Source: an uncultured Christensenella sp. (GTDB lineage Bacteria > Bacillota > Clostridia > Christensenellales > Borkfalkiaceae). From it: a stretch of DNA of 64,000 nt. The notes beneath the pieces are model-generated. The model searched no databases. It was not told the origin of the DNA and worked only from the letters and a program-made list of their open reading frames with translations. Within the stretch, counting starts at the first letter, position 1. The number at the start of each line of letters is the position of its first letter. The stretch covers positions 62,001 to 126,000 of the forward strand of contig CAJTUK010000005.1 of assembly GCA_910579525.1 (NCBI GenBank), in the 5' to 3' direction. Shown piece by piece: positions 24,517 through 32,515 of this stretch. The position numbers were made by a program, and so were the translations under genes.

Positions 24517-25370
24517 ATAAAGCAAAAGCAAAAGTTGTTAAATCGAAATCAAAAAAAGTACTTAACGTGCTTATTACATACTGCATACTTATTGTGGTTG
24601 CGTTTATATTCTTTTTCCCTTGTCTGTGGCTTATATTGGCATCGTTCTCAAAGTCGGGTTCAATATATTCATTTGACGGGTTTTTCCCTAAGGAATATGG
24701 AATTGATGCCTTTAAAACTTTGTTTACCGATACGGTAATGTACAACTATCCCAAATGGTTTTTGAATACTTTGTTTATATCCGTAATGAGTTGTATATTC
24801 GGAACGCTGTTGACGATTTTGACGGCTTACTGTATGTCGAGATTCCGTTTCAAAAGCAGAAAAAAGCTAATGAAGGCAACGCTTGTTTTGGGAATGTTCC
24901 CGTCCTTTATGGGAACGATAGCCGTATATTTGTTAATGACACAATTTAACCTTATTAATCAGCAATGGGGTTTGATACTGATTTATTCGGGAACTGCGCC
25001 TATGGGATATATGGTACAAAAAGGCTTCTTTGACACAATACCTTATTCGATAGACGAAGCGGCAAGAATAGACGGTGCATCTAATTTTACAGTATTTGTT
25101 AAATTTATTTTGCCGTTATCGAAACCTATACTTGTCTATACGGCATTAACATCTTTTACTTGGCCGTGGTCAGACTTTATTCTTCCGAAGATGTTATTGC
25201 AGAACAGAGATTTATGGACGGTTGCGGTAGGGCTTATGTCGTTGGGCGAAACTGAATTTGCTCGGTTTGCGGCAGGTTCGATTATAATAGCTATACCGAT
25301 AATTATTTTGTATTTCTGCTTGGTTAAGTATATGATTAACGGTATGTCTGCCGGTGCGGTAAAAGAATAA
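24513..25370 (+). CDS. malG: Maltodextrin ABC importer, MalG-type permease
   Basis: The second permease subunit has 285 residues and six helices, the first at about 24-45. Its EAA loop EAARIDGASNFTVFVKFILP lies near residues 188-207. Its length and six-helix plan fit MalG. Start and preceding stop overlap (ATGA), which points to coupled translation and equal amounts of both permeases. Eighteen bases separate it from the ATPase gene. Confidence 0.92.
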   Translation: MNKAKAKVVKSKSKKVLNVLITYCILIVVAFIFFFPCLWLILASFSKSGSIYSFDGFFPKEYGIDAFKTLFTDTVMYNYPKWFLNTLFISVMSCIFGTLLTILTAYCMSRFRFKSRKKLMKATLVLGMFPSFMGTIAVYLLMTQFNLINQQWGLILIYSGTAPMGYMVQKGFFDTIPYSIDEAARIDGASNFTVFVKFILPLSKPILVYTALTSFTWPWSDFILPKMLLQNRDLWTVAVGLMSLGETEFARFAAGSIIIAIPIIILYFCLVKYMINGMSAGAVKE

Positions 25371-25388
25371 TTTGGGGGGAATTTAAAA

Positions 25389-27287
25389 ATGGCTAATTTA
25401 AGTTTAAAACATATTTATAAAGTTTATCCTAACGGAGCGAAAGCCGTTAATGATTTCAATATGCAAATTGACGATAAGGAATTTATCGTATTTGTAGGCC
25501 CGTCGGGTTGCGGTAAATCAACTACGCTTCGTATGATAGCAGGACTTGAAGAAATTACGGCAGGCGAATTGAAAATCGGAGATGTTGTCGTAAACGGTAT
25601 GGAACCGAAGGACAGGGATATAGCAATGGTATTCCAGAACTATGCTCTTTATCCGCATATGACTATTTATGAAAATATAGCGTTTGGACTTCGTACCCGT
25701 AAAGTTCCGAAAGAGGAAATAGATAAGCGTGTAACGGAAGCGGCAGAAACGCTCGGGATTACGGAATATCTTAAAAGAAAACCCAAAGAGATGTCGGGAG
25801 GACAAAGACAACGTGTTGCGCTCGGCAGAGCTATCGTTAGAGAACCGAAAGTAATGCTTTTAGACGAGCCGCTTTCAAACCTTGATGCGAAACTTCGTAC
25901 TCAGATGAGAAGCGAAATAATTAAACTTCATAAAAAACTGAACACAACATTTATTTACGTTACTCACGACCAAGTTGAAGCTATGACTATGGGAACGAGA
26001 ATAGTAGTTATGAAAGACGGCTTTGTAAAGCAGATAGATACACCTAAAAATCTTTATAAATATCCGTCAAATAAATTTGTTGCCGGTTTCATAGGAACGC
26101 CCCAAATGAACTTTTTTCAGGGAACGCTCAAAAAAGACGGCGATAAAGTGCATATAGAATTCAAGTGGTCGGAAGCCAAAATAACCGTCCCGTATTCGAT
26201 GCTTATGAAAACTACTCCGCAGTATTTGGACGGAACAAAGACCGTGTATATAGGTTTCCGTGCGGAAGATATTTCGCTTGAAGAAGATAAAGTTCGGGCA
26301 AGCGAAGCAAAGATTAAGGTAAGAATATCTCACTCGGAAGAATTGGGAACGGAGACCCTTGTGTACGGCGATATAAATATGGACGGCGACGGGTTTGCGG
26401 AAACAAATACGAGAGTTATTATTAAATCGGCAGGATTTAAAGAGTATAAGCCTGATACGGTATGTGAAGCGGCATTAAATATCGATTCAATTCATTTGTT
26501 TGATATTGAAACCGAAGAAAGTATTATGCCCCGTATTCCCGAATATAACTACCTTGACTGTAACGTTGAAAACGGGAAACTTAAATTTCTCGGTAACAGC
26601 GTAGATTTGCCCGAATCAGCCGTATGTGAGAACGGAAGCGGCGAATTATTGATTTCGGTTTCTGCGATTAAGTTTGACGGCGACATAAAGGCAAAGGTTA
26701 TTGATAACGAGAATATAAACGGTCAAAATCTTGTTTCTTTGGATATAAACGGTAGCAGAATATATGCGTTATCCGATAACGTTCTTGAAAAAGGCGAAAT
26801 AGGTATAGGGCTTGATTTTAAGAAACTTATTATCAATGTCGGTAGTGTAGGAATTTCGCCTATGCCGCTAACGAACGGATTAAACGGTACTTTCGTTATG
26901 GAAAAGTTACCTGAAACAATAAACGTAAAAGGTAAAGACAAAAAGGTTAAAACACCGCATTATTATTTGGTTATCAACGGAACAAAGTTTGAAGCACCCG
27001 AACAGATTTACAGTAAAATGTTTGCGGCGACAACGGGTAGAAAGGTTTACAATTCTACATACAGATACGAATGGACACCTTATGATTTTACCGTTTCGGA
27101 GAGCGGTATTGAAGCGCAGGTTTTAAAAACGCTCGATTACGGCGCTGAAAAATTTTTGAAATGCGCTGTCGGAGAAGAAATACTTTATGTAAAATGCGAT
27201 AAAGTTATGAGCGGTAAAATTTATCTTGTACCTGAGGTAAACGAAGTTAGCGTAATTGAGAGTGAAAGACAAATAAGAATAGTTTAG
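25389..27287 (+). CDS. malK: MalK/MsmX-type ABC ATPase with extra C-terminal domain
   Basis: This ATPase energises the importer. Walker A GPSGCGKST, Q-loop VFQNYALYPHMT, signature MSGGQRQR, Walker B VMLLDEP and the H-loop YVTHDQVEAMTMG all look active. A first MalK-type regulatory TOBE domain spans about 236-375. The protein then runs on to 632 residues, where MalK is normally near 370. The extra 250 residues include a beta pattern (GQNLVSLDINGSRIYALSDN) that resembles a second, degenerate TOBE unit. The added part may serve regulation or enzyme docking; this is inference. A ribosome site (GGGGGG) precedes the start. Confidence 0.88.
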   Translation: MANLSLKHIYKVYPNGAKAVNDFNMQIDDKEFIVFVGPSGCGKSTTLRMIAGLEEITAGELKIGDVVVNGMEPKDRDIAMVFQNYALYPHMTIYENIAFGLRTRKVPKEEIDKRVTEAAETLGITEYLKRKPKEMSGGQRQRVALGRAIVREPKVMLLDEPLSNLDAKLRTQMRSEIIKLHKKLNTTFIYVTHDQVEAMTMGTRIVVMKDGFVKQIDTPKNLYKYPSNKFVAGFIGTPQMNFFQGTLKKDGDKVHIEFKWSEAKITVPYSMLMKTTPQYLDGTKTVYIGFRAEDISLEEDKVRASEAKIKVRISHSEELGTETLVYGDINMDGDGFAETNTRVIIKSAGFKEYKPDTVCEAALNIDSIHLFDIETEESIMPRIPEYNYLDCNVENGKLKFLGNSVDLPESAVCENGSGELLISVSAIKFDGDIKAKVIDNENINGQNLVSLDINGSRIYALSDNVLEKGEIGIGLDFKKLIINVGSVGISPMPLTNGLNGTFVMEKLPETINVKGKDKKVKTPHYYLVINGTKFEAPEQIYSKMFAATTGRKVYNSTYRYEWTPYDFTVSESGIEAQVLKTLDYGAEKFLKCAVGEEILYVKCDKVMSGKIYLVPEVNEVSVIESERQIRIV

Positions 27288-27298
27288 TTACAAGGATA

Positions 27299-29554
27299 AT
27301 GCAAATGGATAAAACTTTATTTTTACAGGATTTGACAAGGCTTGAAGTAAAAAATAAAGATGTACAAACTTTATACAACGAAATCTCCTGTCTTGCAATG
27401 AAGTGTGGGCTAAAAGCAACGCAGAAGCCCGCAACAAAAAATGCTTACTATCTTTCAATGGAATTTCTTATAGGGCGTAGCTTTTATAACAACCTTATGG
27501 AGCTTGGAGTTCTTGAAGAGGCAAAAGAAATTCTTGCACAAAAAGGAATAGATATAAACGTATTCGAGGAAATAGAGGATGCCGCTCTCGGTAATGGCGG
27601 TTTAGGTAGGCTTGCTGCTTGTTTCCTTGATTCTGCGGCAGGTTTAGGCTTGCCCCTGCAAGGGTACGGAATCCGTTATAAATACGGATTATTCAAACAA
27701 GCTATTAAAAACGGCTTTCAAGTTGAGTTGCCTGATGATTGGCAAAAGTTTGGCGACCCGTGGTCTATCAGACGGGAAAACGAAAAACGCTTAATAAAAT
27801 TTGCCGATATGTCGGTTTGGGCTGTGCCTTATGATATGCCCGTATTCGGTAAACGTGTAAATAATTTGAGATTATTTCAAGCCGAAGGGAACGAAGAAGC
27901 GCAAAAAATCAGCGAATATCTTTATCCGGCAGACGATACCGAAGAAGGTAAATTGTTAAGGCTTCGCCAAGAATATTTCTTCTCTGCGGCGGCTATCGGA
28001 GAGCTTGTCGATAAGCATATTAAAAAGCACGGCAGACGATTTGATAATTTTTCCGAATTTAACTCAATACAGTTGAATGATACGCACCCTATACTTGCTA
28101 TTGCGGAATTTATAAGACTGCTTACGACAGAGCATAGAGTTTGTTTGTCAGATGCGCTTGAAGTTGCGAAAAAGACATTTTCATACACAAACCACACAAT
28201 ATTGCCTGAGGCATTAGAGTGTTGGCAATCTTTACAGATAAAGAAAATTTTGCCCGAAATATATTCTATTTTAATGAAAGTATATGTAAAGCAAAAAGAT
28301 GAGTTTGCAAGGTTGAAGTGTTCGCCGGAAGAAGCGTCTGATATGGCAATTTATTCTGCCGATAAATTTTCAATGGCTAATCTTGCGTTATTTGTCGGTA
28401 ACAAAGTAAACGGTGTTGCTAAATTACATACGGATATTTTAAAAAGTAACCTGTTCAAAACAGCGTTTAAATATTATCCCGAAAAGTTCCAAAATAAAAC
28501 AAACGGTATAACACAACGCAGATGGTTAATGCTTTGTAACCGTGAATTGTCAGAGCTTATCGATAATTCGATAGGACAAGATTGGCGTAATGATATACAG
28601 CTATTAGGTCAGCTTGAAAGTAAAGTCAACAACATAATTCCTGATTTTATTAAAGTTAAAGCTGAAAAGAAAAGACAACTTTTTGAATATATCAAAATTC
28701 ACGAAGGTGTAGATATAACCGAAAATTTTATTGTCTATTCACAGGTAAAAAGGTTGCACGAGTATAAGCGACAGCTTATGACAGCACTTGCAATACTTGA
28801 AATTTATAAAAGTTTAAAGAACGGTACAATAAAGGAGTTTCAACCTTCTGTATTCATATTCGGAGCAAAGAGCGCACCGAGCTATAAAAGAGCAAAAGCA
28901 ATAATAAAGTTTATTAACGAGATAGCAGATAAAATTAATTCAGACGAGCAGACTAATCGTTTGCTGAAAGTCGTATTTGTTCAAAATTATAATGTTTCAT
29001 ATGCGGAAAAAATCGTTGCAGGTACTGATGTTTCTTTGCAGGTATCAACTGCCGGACTTGAAGCAAGCGGAACGGGTAATATGAAGTTTATGATGAACGG
29101 TGCGGTTACTTGCGGCACAATGGACGGCGCAAACATAGAAATTGTGGAACTTGCAGGTAAAGAAAATAACTATATATTCGGCGCAGAAGTAGACGAAATC
29201 GAAAGGCTTAAAAAAGACGGATATAATCCCACCGAAATTATAAAGAATAGCGATTTACATAATTTTGCTATGTCCACACTAATTGACGGCACGTTTAATG
29301 ACGGTAATACAGGTTACTTTAAAGATTTGTACGACTCATTAACTATCGGAGCAAGTTGGCATAAGCCTGACCAATATTTTGTATTGCACGATTTACAGAG
29401 TTATGTTGATGCGCTTCTTAAAATCAATTCTGATTACAAAAATAAAAATGACTTTGCATTAAAGCAACTTAATAATACCGCAAATTCGGCGTATTTCTCA
29501 TCTGACAGAACAATAAAAGAGTATGCTAAAAATATTTGGGAAATAATGATATGA
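27299..29554 (+). CDS. glgP: Glycogen/maltodextrin phosphorylase
   Basis: This PLP enzyme (GT35) removes glucose-1-phosphate from the non-reducing ends of imported maltodextrins. Signatures: DAALGNGGLGRLAACFLDS near 96-115, QLNDTHP, VKRLHEYKRQLM, and the PLP-lysine region EASGTGNMKFMMNGAVTCGT. Length is 751 residues, shorter than the 800-830 of classical enzymes but common in Clostridia. It follows the ATPase gene by 12 bases and overlaps malQ by 4. The alternative ATG at 27305 would drop two residues. Cytosolic. Confidence 0.95.
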   Translation: MQMDKTLFLQDLTRLEVKNKDVQTLYNEISCLAMKCGLKATQKPATKNAYYLSMEFLIGRSFYNNLMELGVLEEAKEILAQKGIDINVFEEIEDAALGNGGLGRLAACFLDSAAGLGLPLQGYGIRYKYGLFKQAIKNGFQVELPDDWQKFGDPWSIRRENEKRLIKFADMSVWAVPYDMPVFGKRVNNLRLFQAEGNEEAQKISEYLYPADDTEEGKLLRLRQEYFFSAAAIGELVDKHIKKHGRRFDNFSEFNSIQLNDTHPILAIAEFIRLLTTEHRVCLSDALEVAKKTFSYTNHTILPEALECWQSLQIKKILPEIYSILMKVYVKQKDEFARLKCSPEEASDMAIYSADKFSMANLALFVGNKVNGVAKLHTDILKSNLFKTAFKYYPEKFQNKTNGITQRRWLMLCNRELSELIDNSIGQDWRNDIQLLGQLESKVNNIIPDFIKVKAEKKRQLFEYIKIHEGVDITENFIVYSQVKRLHEYKRQLMTALAILEIYKSLKNGTIKEFQPSVFIFGAKSAPSYKRAKAIIKFINEIADKINSDEQTNRLLKVVFVQNYNVSYAEKIVAGTDVSLQVSTAGLEASGTGNMKFMMNGAVTCGTMDGANIEIVELAGKENNYIFGAEVDEIERLKKDGYNPTEIIKNSDLHNFAMSTLIDGTFNDGNTGYFKDLYDSLTIGASWHKPDQYFVLHDLQSYVDALLKINSDYKNKNDFALKQLNNTANSAYFSSDRTIKEYAKNIWEIMI

Positions 29555-30981
29555 AAAAATGTGGGATATTGATGCCTGTTTTCTCTTTGCCGAGTAAATA
29601 TGGCATTGGAAGTTTCGGAAAGGAAGCATATAGATTTGTGGACTTTCTTGTTGAAGCAAATCAAAACTATTGGCAAGTACTTCCGCTTAATCCTACAACT
29701 TACGGCGATTCTCCATATCAATCTCCGTCCGCATTTGCAGGAAATCCGTATTTTATCGACCTTGATATTTTAAAGTCAGACGGGCTTTTAACGGACGAAG
29801 AATGTACGGAACAAATAACAAATAGTAGTAGTACAATTAATTACGATGCCTTATACAAAAAGCGTTATTCGGTATTGCGTAAAGCCTTTTCTCGGTTTAT
29901 AAAAGATAAAAGCTATTATTGTTTTTTGGATAATAACTCAGAATGGTTGACACAGTATTCAGAGTTTATGAGCCATAAGTTATTAAATGACGGTAAGGCT
30001 TGGAACGAGTGGACTGAATTTGAAAAAAGACAAGAGGAAGTTAGCTTTTGGTGTTTTCTGCAATATGAATTCTTTAAGCAATGGAAAGAGCTAAAATGTT
30101 ATGCTAACAATAAGGGCGTAGAAATAATAGGCGATTTGCCTATTTATGTCGCATACGATAGCGCAGATGTATTTAATAATCATAAGTATTTTCAACTTGA
30201 TAAATGTGGTAATCCTACGTCAGTAGCAGGAGTACCGCCCGATGAGTATTGTGATGACGGACAGCTTTGGGGAAATCCTTTGTATAATTGGGCGTTGATG
30301 CAGGAAGAAAAATTTGCTTGGTGGATTAAACGATTTAATGCGGCATTTGAACTCTATAATATTGTCCGTATAGACCATTTTAGGGGATTTGCCGGATATT
30401 ACAGTATTCCTTACGGAGAGGAAACTGCCCGTAACGGCAAATGGTTTGAAGCGCCGGGAAAAGAGCTGTTTCGTACAATAAAAGAGCATTTTCCTAATGC
30501 AAAAATTATTGCGGAAGATTTAGGTTTTCTTGATGAGAGCGTAACAGATTTACTCAATGAAACGGGTTTTCCGGGTATGAAGATAGCGCAATTCGGATTT
30601 TATGAAAGTAATAGTATTTACAACCCGAAAAACTATATAAATAACTGTGTTGCCTACACAGGTACTCACGATAACCCGACAACAATAGAGTGGCTAAAAA
30701 GTATAACAAAGAAAGACAAAAGATTTTTTAGAAAGTGCGTTAATAAAAAGTTGTTGGAAAATGACTGTGATGCGCTTATCAGAAGTCTTTTCCAAAGTAA
30801 CGCCGATACGGTTATTATACCGATTCAAGATTATTTACATTTAGATAAAGATAGCAGAATTAATACACCGTCAACACTCGGCAATAATTGGTGTTGGGTG
30901 TTATCGGAAGATTATGCTAAATACAGTAGAAAAATAAAAAGTTTCAAAAATCCAAATGGAAATAATAGAGAAAAATACTAA
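29551..30981 (+). CDS. malQ: 4-alpha-glucanotransferase (amylomaltase)
   Basis: GH77 disproportionating enzyme that joins short maltodextrins so the phosphorylase can use them. Motifs: PLNPTTYGDSPYQSPSAFAG (the loop 45-65), RIDHFRGFAGYY with the nucleophile Asp, AEDLG with the acid/base Glu and TGTHDNPTTIEW with the third carboxylate. Length is 476 residues, normal for the bacterial short form. The ATG at 29551 overlaps the phosphorylase stop (ATGA). It is the last gene of the starch operon; the C-terminal end NNREKY is normal, and nothing suggests damage. Confidence 0.95.
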   Translation: MKKCGILMPVFSLPSKYGIGSFGKEAYRFVDFLVEANQNYWQVLPLNPTTYGDSPYQSPSAFAGNPYFIDLDILKSDGLLTDEECTEQITNSSSTINYDALYKKRYSVLRKAFSRFIKDKSYYCFLDNNSEWLTQYSEFMSHKLLNDGKAWNEWTEFEKRQEEVSFWCFLQYEFFKQWKELKCYANNKGVEIIGDLPIYVAYDSADVFNNHKYFQLDKCGNPTSVAGVPPDEYCDDGQLWGNPLYNWALMQEEKFAWWIKRFNAAFELYNIVRIDHFRGFAGYYSIPYGEETARNGKWFEAPGKELFRTIKEHFPNAKIIAEDLGFLDESVTDLLNETGFPGMKIAQFGFYESNSIYNPKNYINNCVAYTGTHDNPTTIEWLKSITKKDKRFFRKCVNKKLLENDCDALIRSLFQSNADTVIIPIQDYLHLDKDSRINTPSTLGNNWCWVLSEDYAKYSRKIKSFKNPNGNNREKY

Positions 30982-31061
30982 TAAGTTTAATACTAAATTT
31001 ACTTTAATCGGAGGTGGAATAGAGTATATTTTTTTACGCTAATTAGTAAAAGGCGGCAATA

Positions 31062-31256
31062 ATGGAAAAATTCCAAAATACCGAAGCAAAGAAATCACAT
31101 ATTCGTTGTCCAAGATGCGATAAAGAATTGATGCAAGTTGTCGCAGTAGATGATTGCTTAATGAAATGTTGTAAATGTAATAGTCGGTACATAATAAATG
31201 TGAAAAACGGAAGCGTATCCATTGTGCTTGTAAGTAAACAGAAAGAAGAAAATTGA
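31062..31256 (+). CDS. Small Cys-rich zinc-ribbon protein
   Basis: This 64-residue protein has four or five cysteines in a zinc-ribbon pattern: IRCPRCDKEL and LMKCCKCNSRYIINVKNGSV. It resembles the KTR-type Cys-rich small proteins common on Tn1549- and Tn916-like elements, and also Com-like ribbons, but the KTR tripeptide itself is absent. Ribosome site AGGCGG. It lies just past the starch operon and is closed by its own terminator, so it belongs to the element core rather than the cargo. Function unknown, likely nucleic-acid binding. Confidence 0.65.
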   Translation: MEKFQNTEAKKSHIRCPRCDKELMQVVAVDDCLMKCCKCNSRYIINVKNGSVSIVLVSKQKEEN

Positions 31257-31284
31257 GAAGTTCCTTATAGGGACTTCTCTTTTG
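31255..31284 (+). terminator. Intrinsic terminator after the Cys-rich gene
   Basis: A 10-bp perfect stem (31255-31264 with 31270-31279) and loop TTATA is followed by TTTT. The stem starts inside the stop codon of the gene. Confidence 0.88.
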
Positions 31285-31320
31285 TCATTTTTCTATGTTT
31301 TACGACAAAAAAATTAAAAA

Positions 31321-31556
31321 TTCACGGTTATAAATTTTATATAATGTGAATAAGCAATGTTGCGACTTGTGGAACGGCGCAATCATAACCCGTGAAAGAC
31401 CGGATAGGGAGTGCGTGTACCAAAGATAAAATTATAATGTACAATAACAAATTAATATAATACTGCAATAGAATTGTAACCGCAAGTTTATCGTGTAAGA
31501 GTTCAGGCAGAGGTTAAGCCTAAAAGGGGCTTTTTCCTAATGCCTGAACTTTTTTT
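31321..31556 (+). ncRNA. Structured RNA or leader between cargo and core
   Basis: The 394 bases between 31257 and 31650 hold no gene. At 31321-31331 and 31385-31396 is a long inverted repeat (TTCACGGTTAT/ATAACCCGTGAA) enclosing a -10-like TATAAT (31340-31345) and a small hairpin TTGCG/CGCAA. Further on, 31501-31509 pairs with 31541-31549 in a terminator-like hairpin followed by seven T. It could be an independent RNA or a regulated leader for the core genes at 31651. Family not recognised. Confidence 0.45.
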
Positions 31557-31558
31557 AT

Positions 31559-31597
31559 GCCCTGATAACGTTTAACCAACGCTGTCGGGGCATTTTC
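31559..31597 (+). terminator. Second terminator-like hairpin before the core genes
   Basis: 12-bp stem with one mismatch and some GU pairs (31559-31570 with 31580-31591), followed by ATTTTCT. Two terminator-like hairpins in a row ahead of the gene at 31651 suggest attenuation of the core operon. Confidence 0.5.
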
Positions 31598-31650
31598 TAT
31601 AAGGCGAAATCCGCCGATAGCGATTTAAAAAATCGAAATCGGAGGATTTT

Positions 31651-32103
31651 ATGAAAAAATTTAAAGTCAAAGTGATATTGAAAAACGGAGAACCAAAGAT
31701 GTCTTATGTATACTTGGAAGATAAGGTGGCGGATATGCTTCTTCAAACGGGGGATAAGGAACTTCTACGTCAATATCTTCTTGAAGAATATAGGACAAGC
31801 AGGTTGGAGCGAACGGAAACCAGACGACACCAATCATTAGACGACGATATGGAAAATGGCATTGACTACGAAGATAAGCAAGGTAGGCAATTACCGTTTT
31901 CGTTTTCGGATATAGAAGATAATAGTCTTTTTGAAGCAATACAACAGCTTACTCCACGACAAAAGGAGATGCTTCATTTAGTTTACTTTGAAGATAAAAC
32001 ACAAGATGAAGTTGCTTCATATTACGGCGTATCAAAGAGCGCAATATCTCACGCAATGGAGCGAATTTATACAGCAATAAAAAAATACATAGAAAAAAAT
32101 TAA
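31651..32103 (+). CDS. Sigma-70 region-4-like protein of the element
   Basis: The C-terminal 65 residues are a sigma region 4: LTPRQKEMLHLVYFEDKTQ then DEVASYYGVSKSAISHAMER, a helix-turn-helix. The N-terminal 85 residues lack region 2, so it cannot be a full sigma factor. Proteins of this type and size (150 residues here) stand at the head of core operons in many Clostridia elements and are thought to control transfer genes. Ribosome site CGGAGGA. The gene follows two attenuator-like hairpins and precedes a small conserved gene and the giant helicase gene. Confidence 0.8.
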   Translation: MKKFKVKVILKNGEPKMSYVYLEDKVADMLLQTGDKELLRQYLLEEYRTSRLERTETRRHQSLDDDMENGIDYEDKQGRQLPFSFSDIEDNSLFEAIQQLTPRQKEMLHLVYFEDKTQDEVASYYGVSKSAISHAMERIYTAIKKYIEKN

Positions 32104-32191
32104 AAAATTTTTATCAGACCGTCAACTTTTGCCGTTTCCTGTGGCTTTAAAGTGAAGGGGTTTATGTCTTTAAGCCTTAAAGGAGTAGAAA

Positions 32192-32515
32192 ATGGCGAAC
32201 TATGAAATACAGAATTTTATTGAGAAATTTTTATATCCGAGAGGATATTCATTAAAAAAGCGTGAATTAAAAAAATGGATATATGACAACGGATATTCTC
32301 AACCGATAATTGCATATTATCTTGACCTTGAACCCGAAGTATTCAAGCGTATGCTGCGTGAACACGAAGAATTTAACCGTAAACAAATTGAATTGCTTGT
32401 TGAACTTATGAAAGCGGAAGCGGCTTTTGAAGTGATATTTTTTCCGACCAATAAAATGAGAAAAGATGTTTGGTGGAAAGTGTTTGGAATGTATAAGGAG
32501 GAAAAAAATGAGTGA
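32192..32515 (+). CDS. Small helical protein before the giant gene
   Basis: 107 residues, probably all helical: YSLKKRELKKWIYDNGYSQP resembles a helix-turn-helix half, followed by a long charged helix. Good ribosome site (AAAGGAG). The stop overlaps the start of the 3875-residue gene (ATGAGTGA), so translation is coupled. Family not recognised; small DNA-binding proteins are usual here in related elements. Confidence 0.65.
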   Translation: MANYEIQNFIEKFLYPRGYSLKKRELKKWIYDNGYSQPIIAYYLDLEPEVFKRMLREHEEFNRKQIELLVELMKAEAAFEVIFFPTNKMRKDVWWKVFGMYKEEKNE

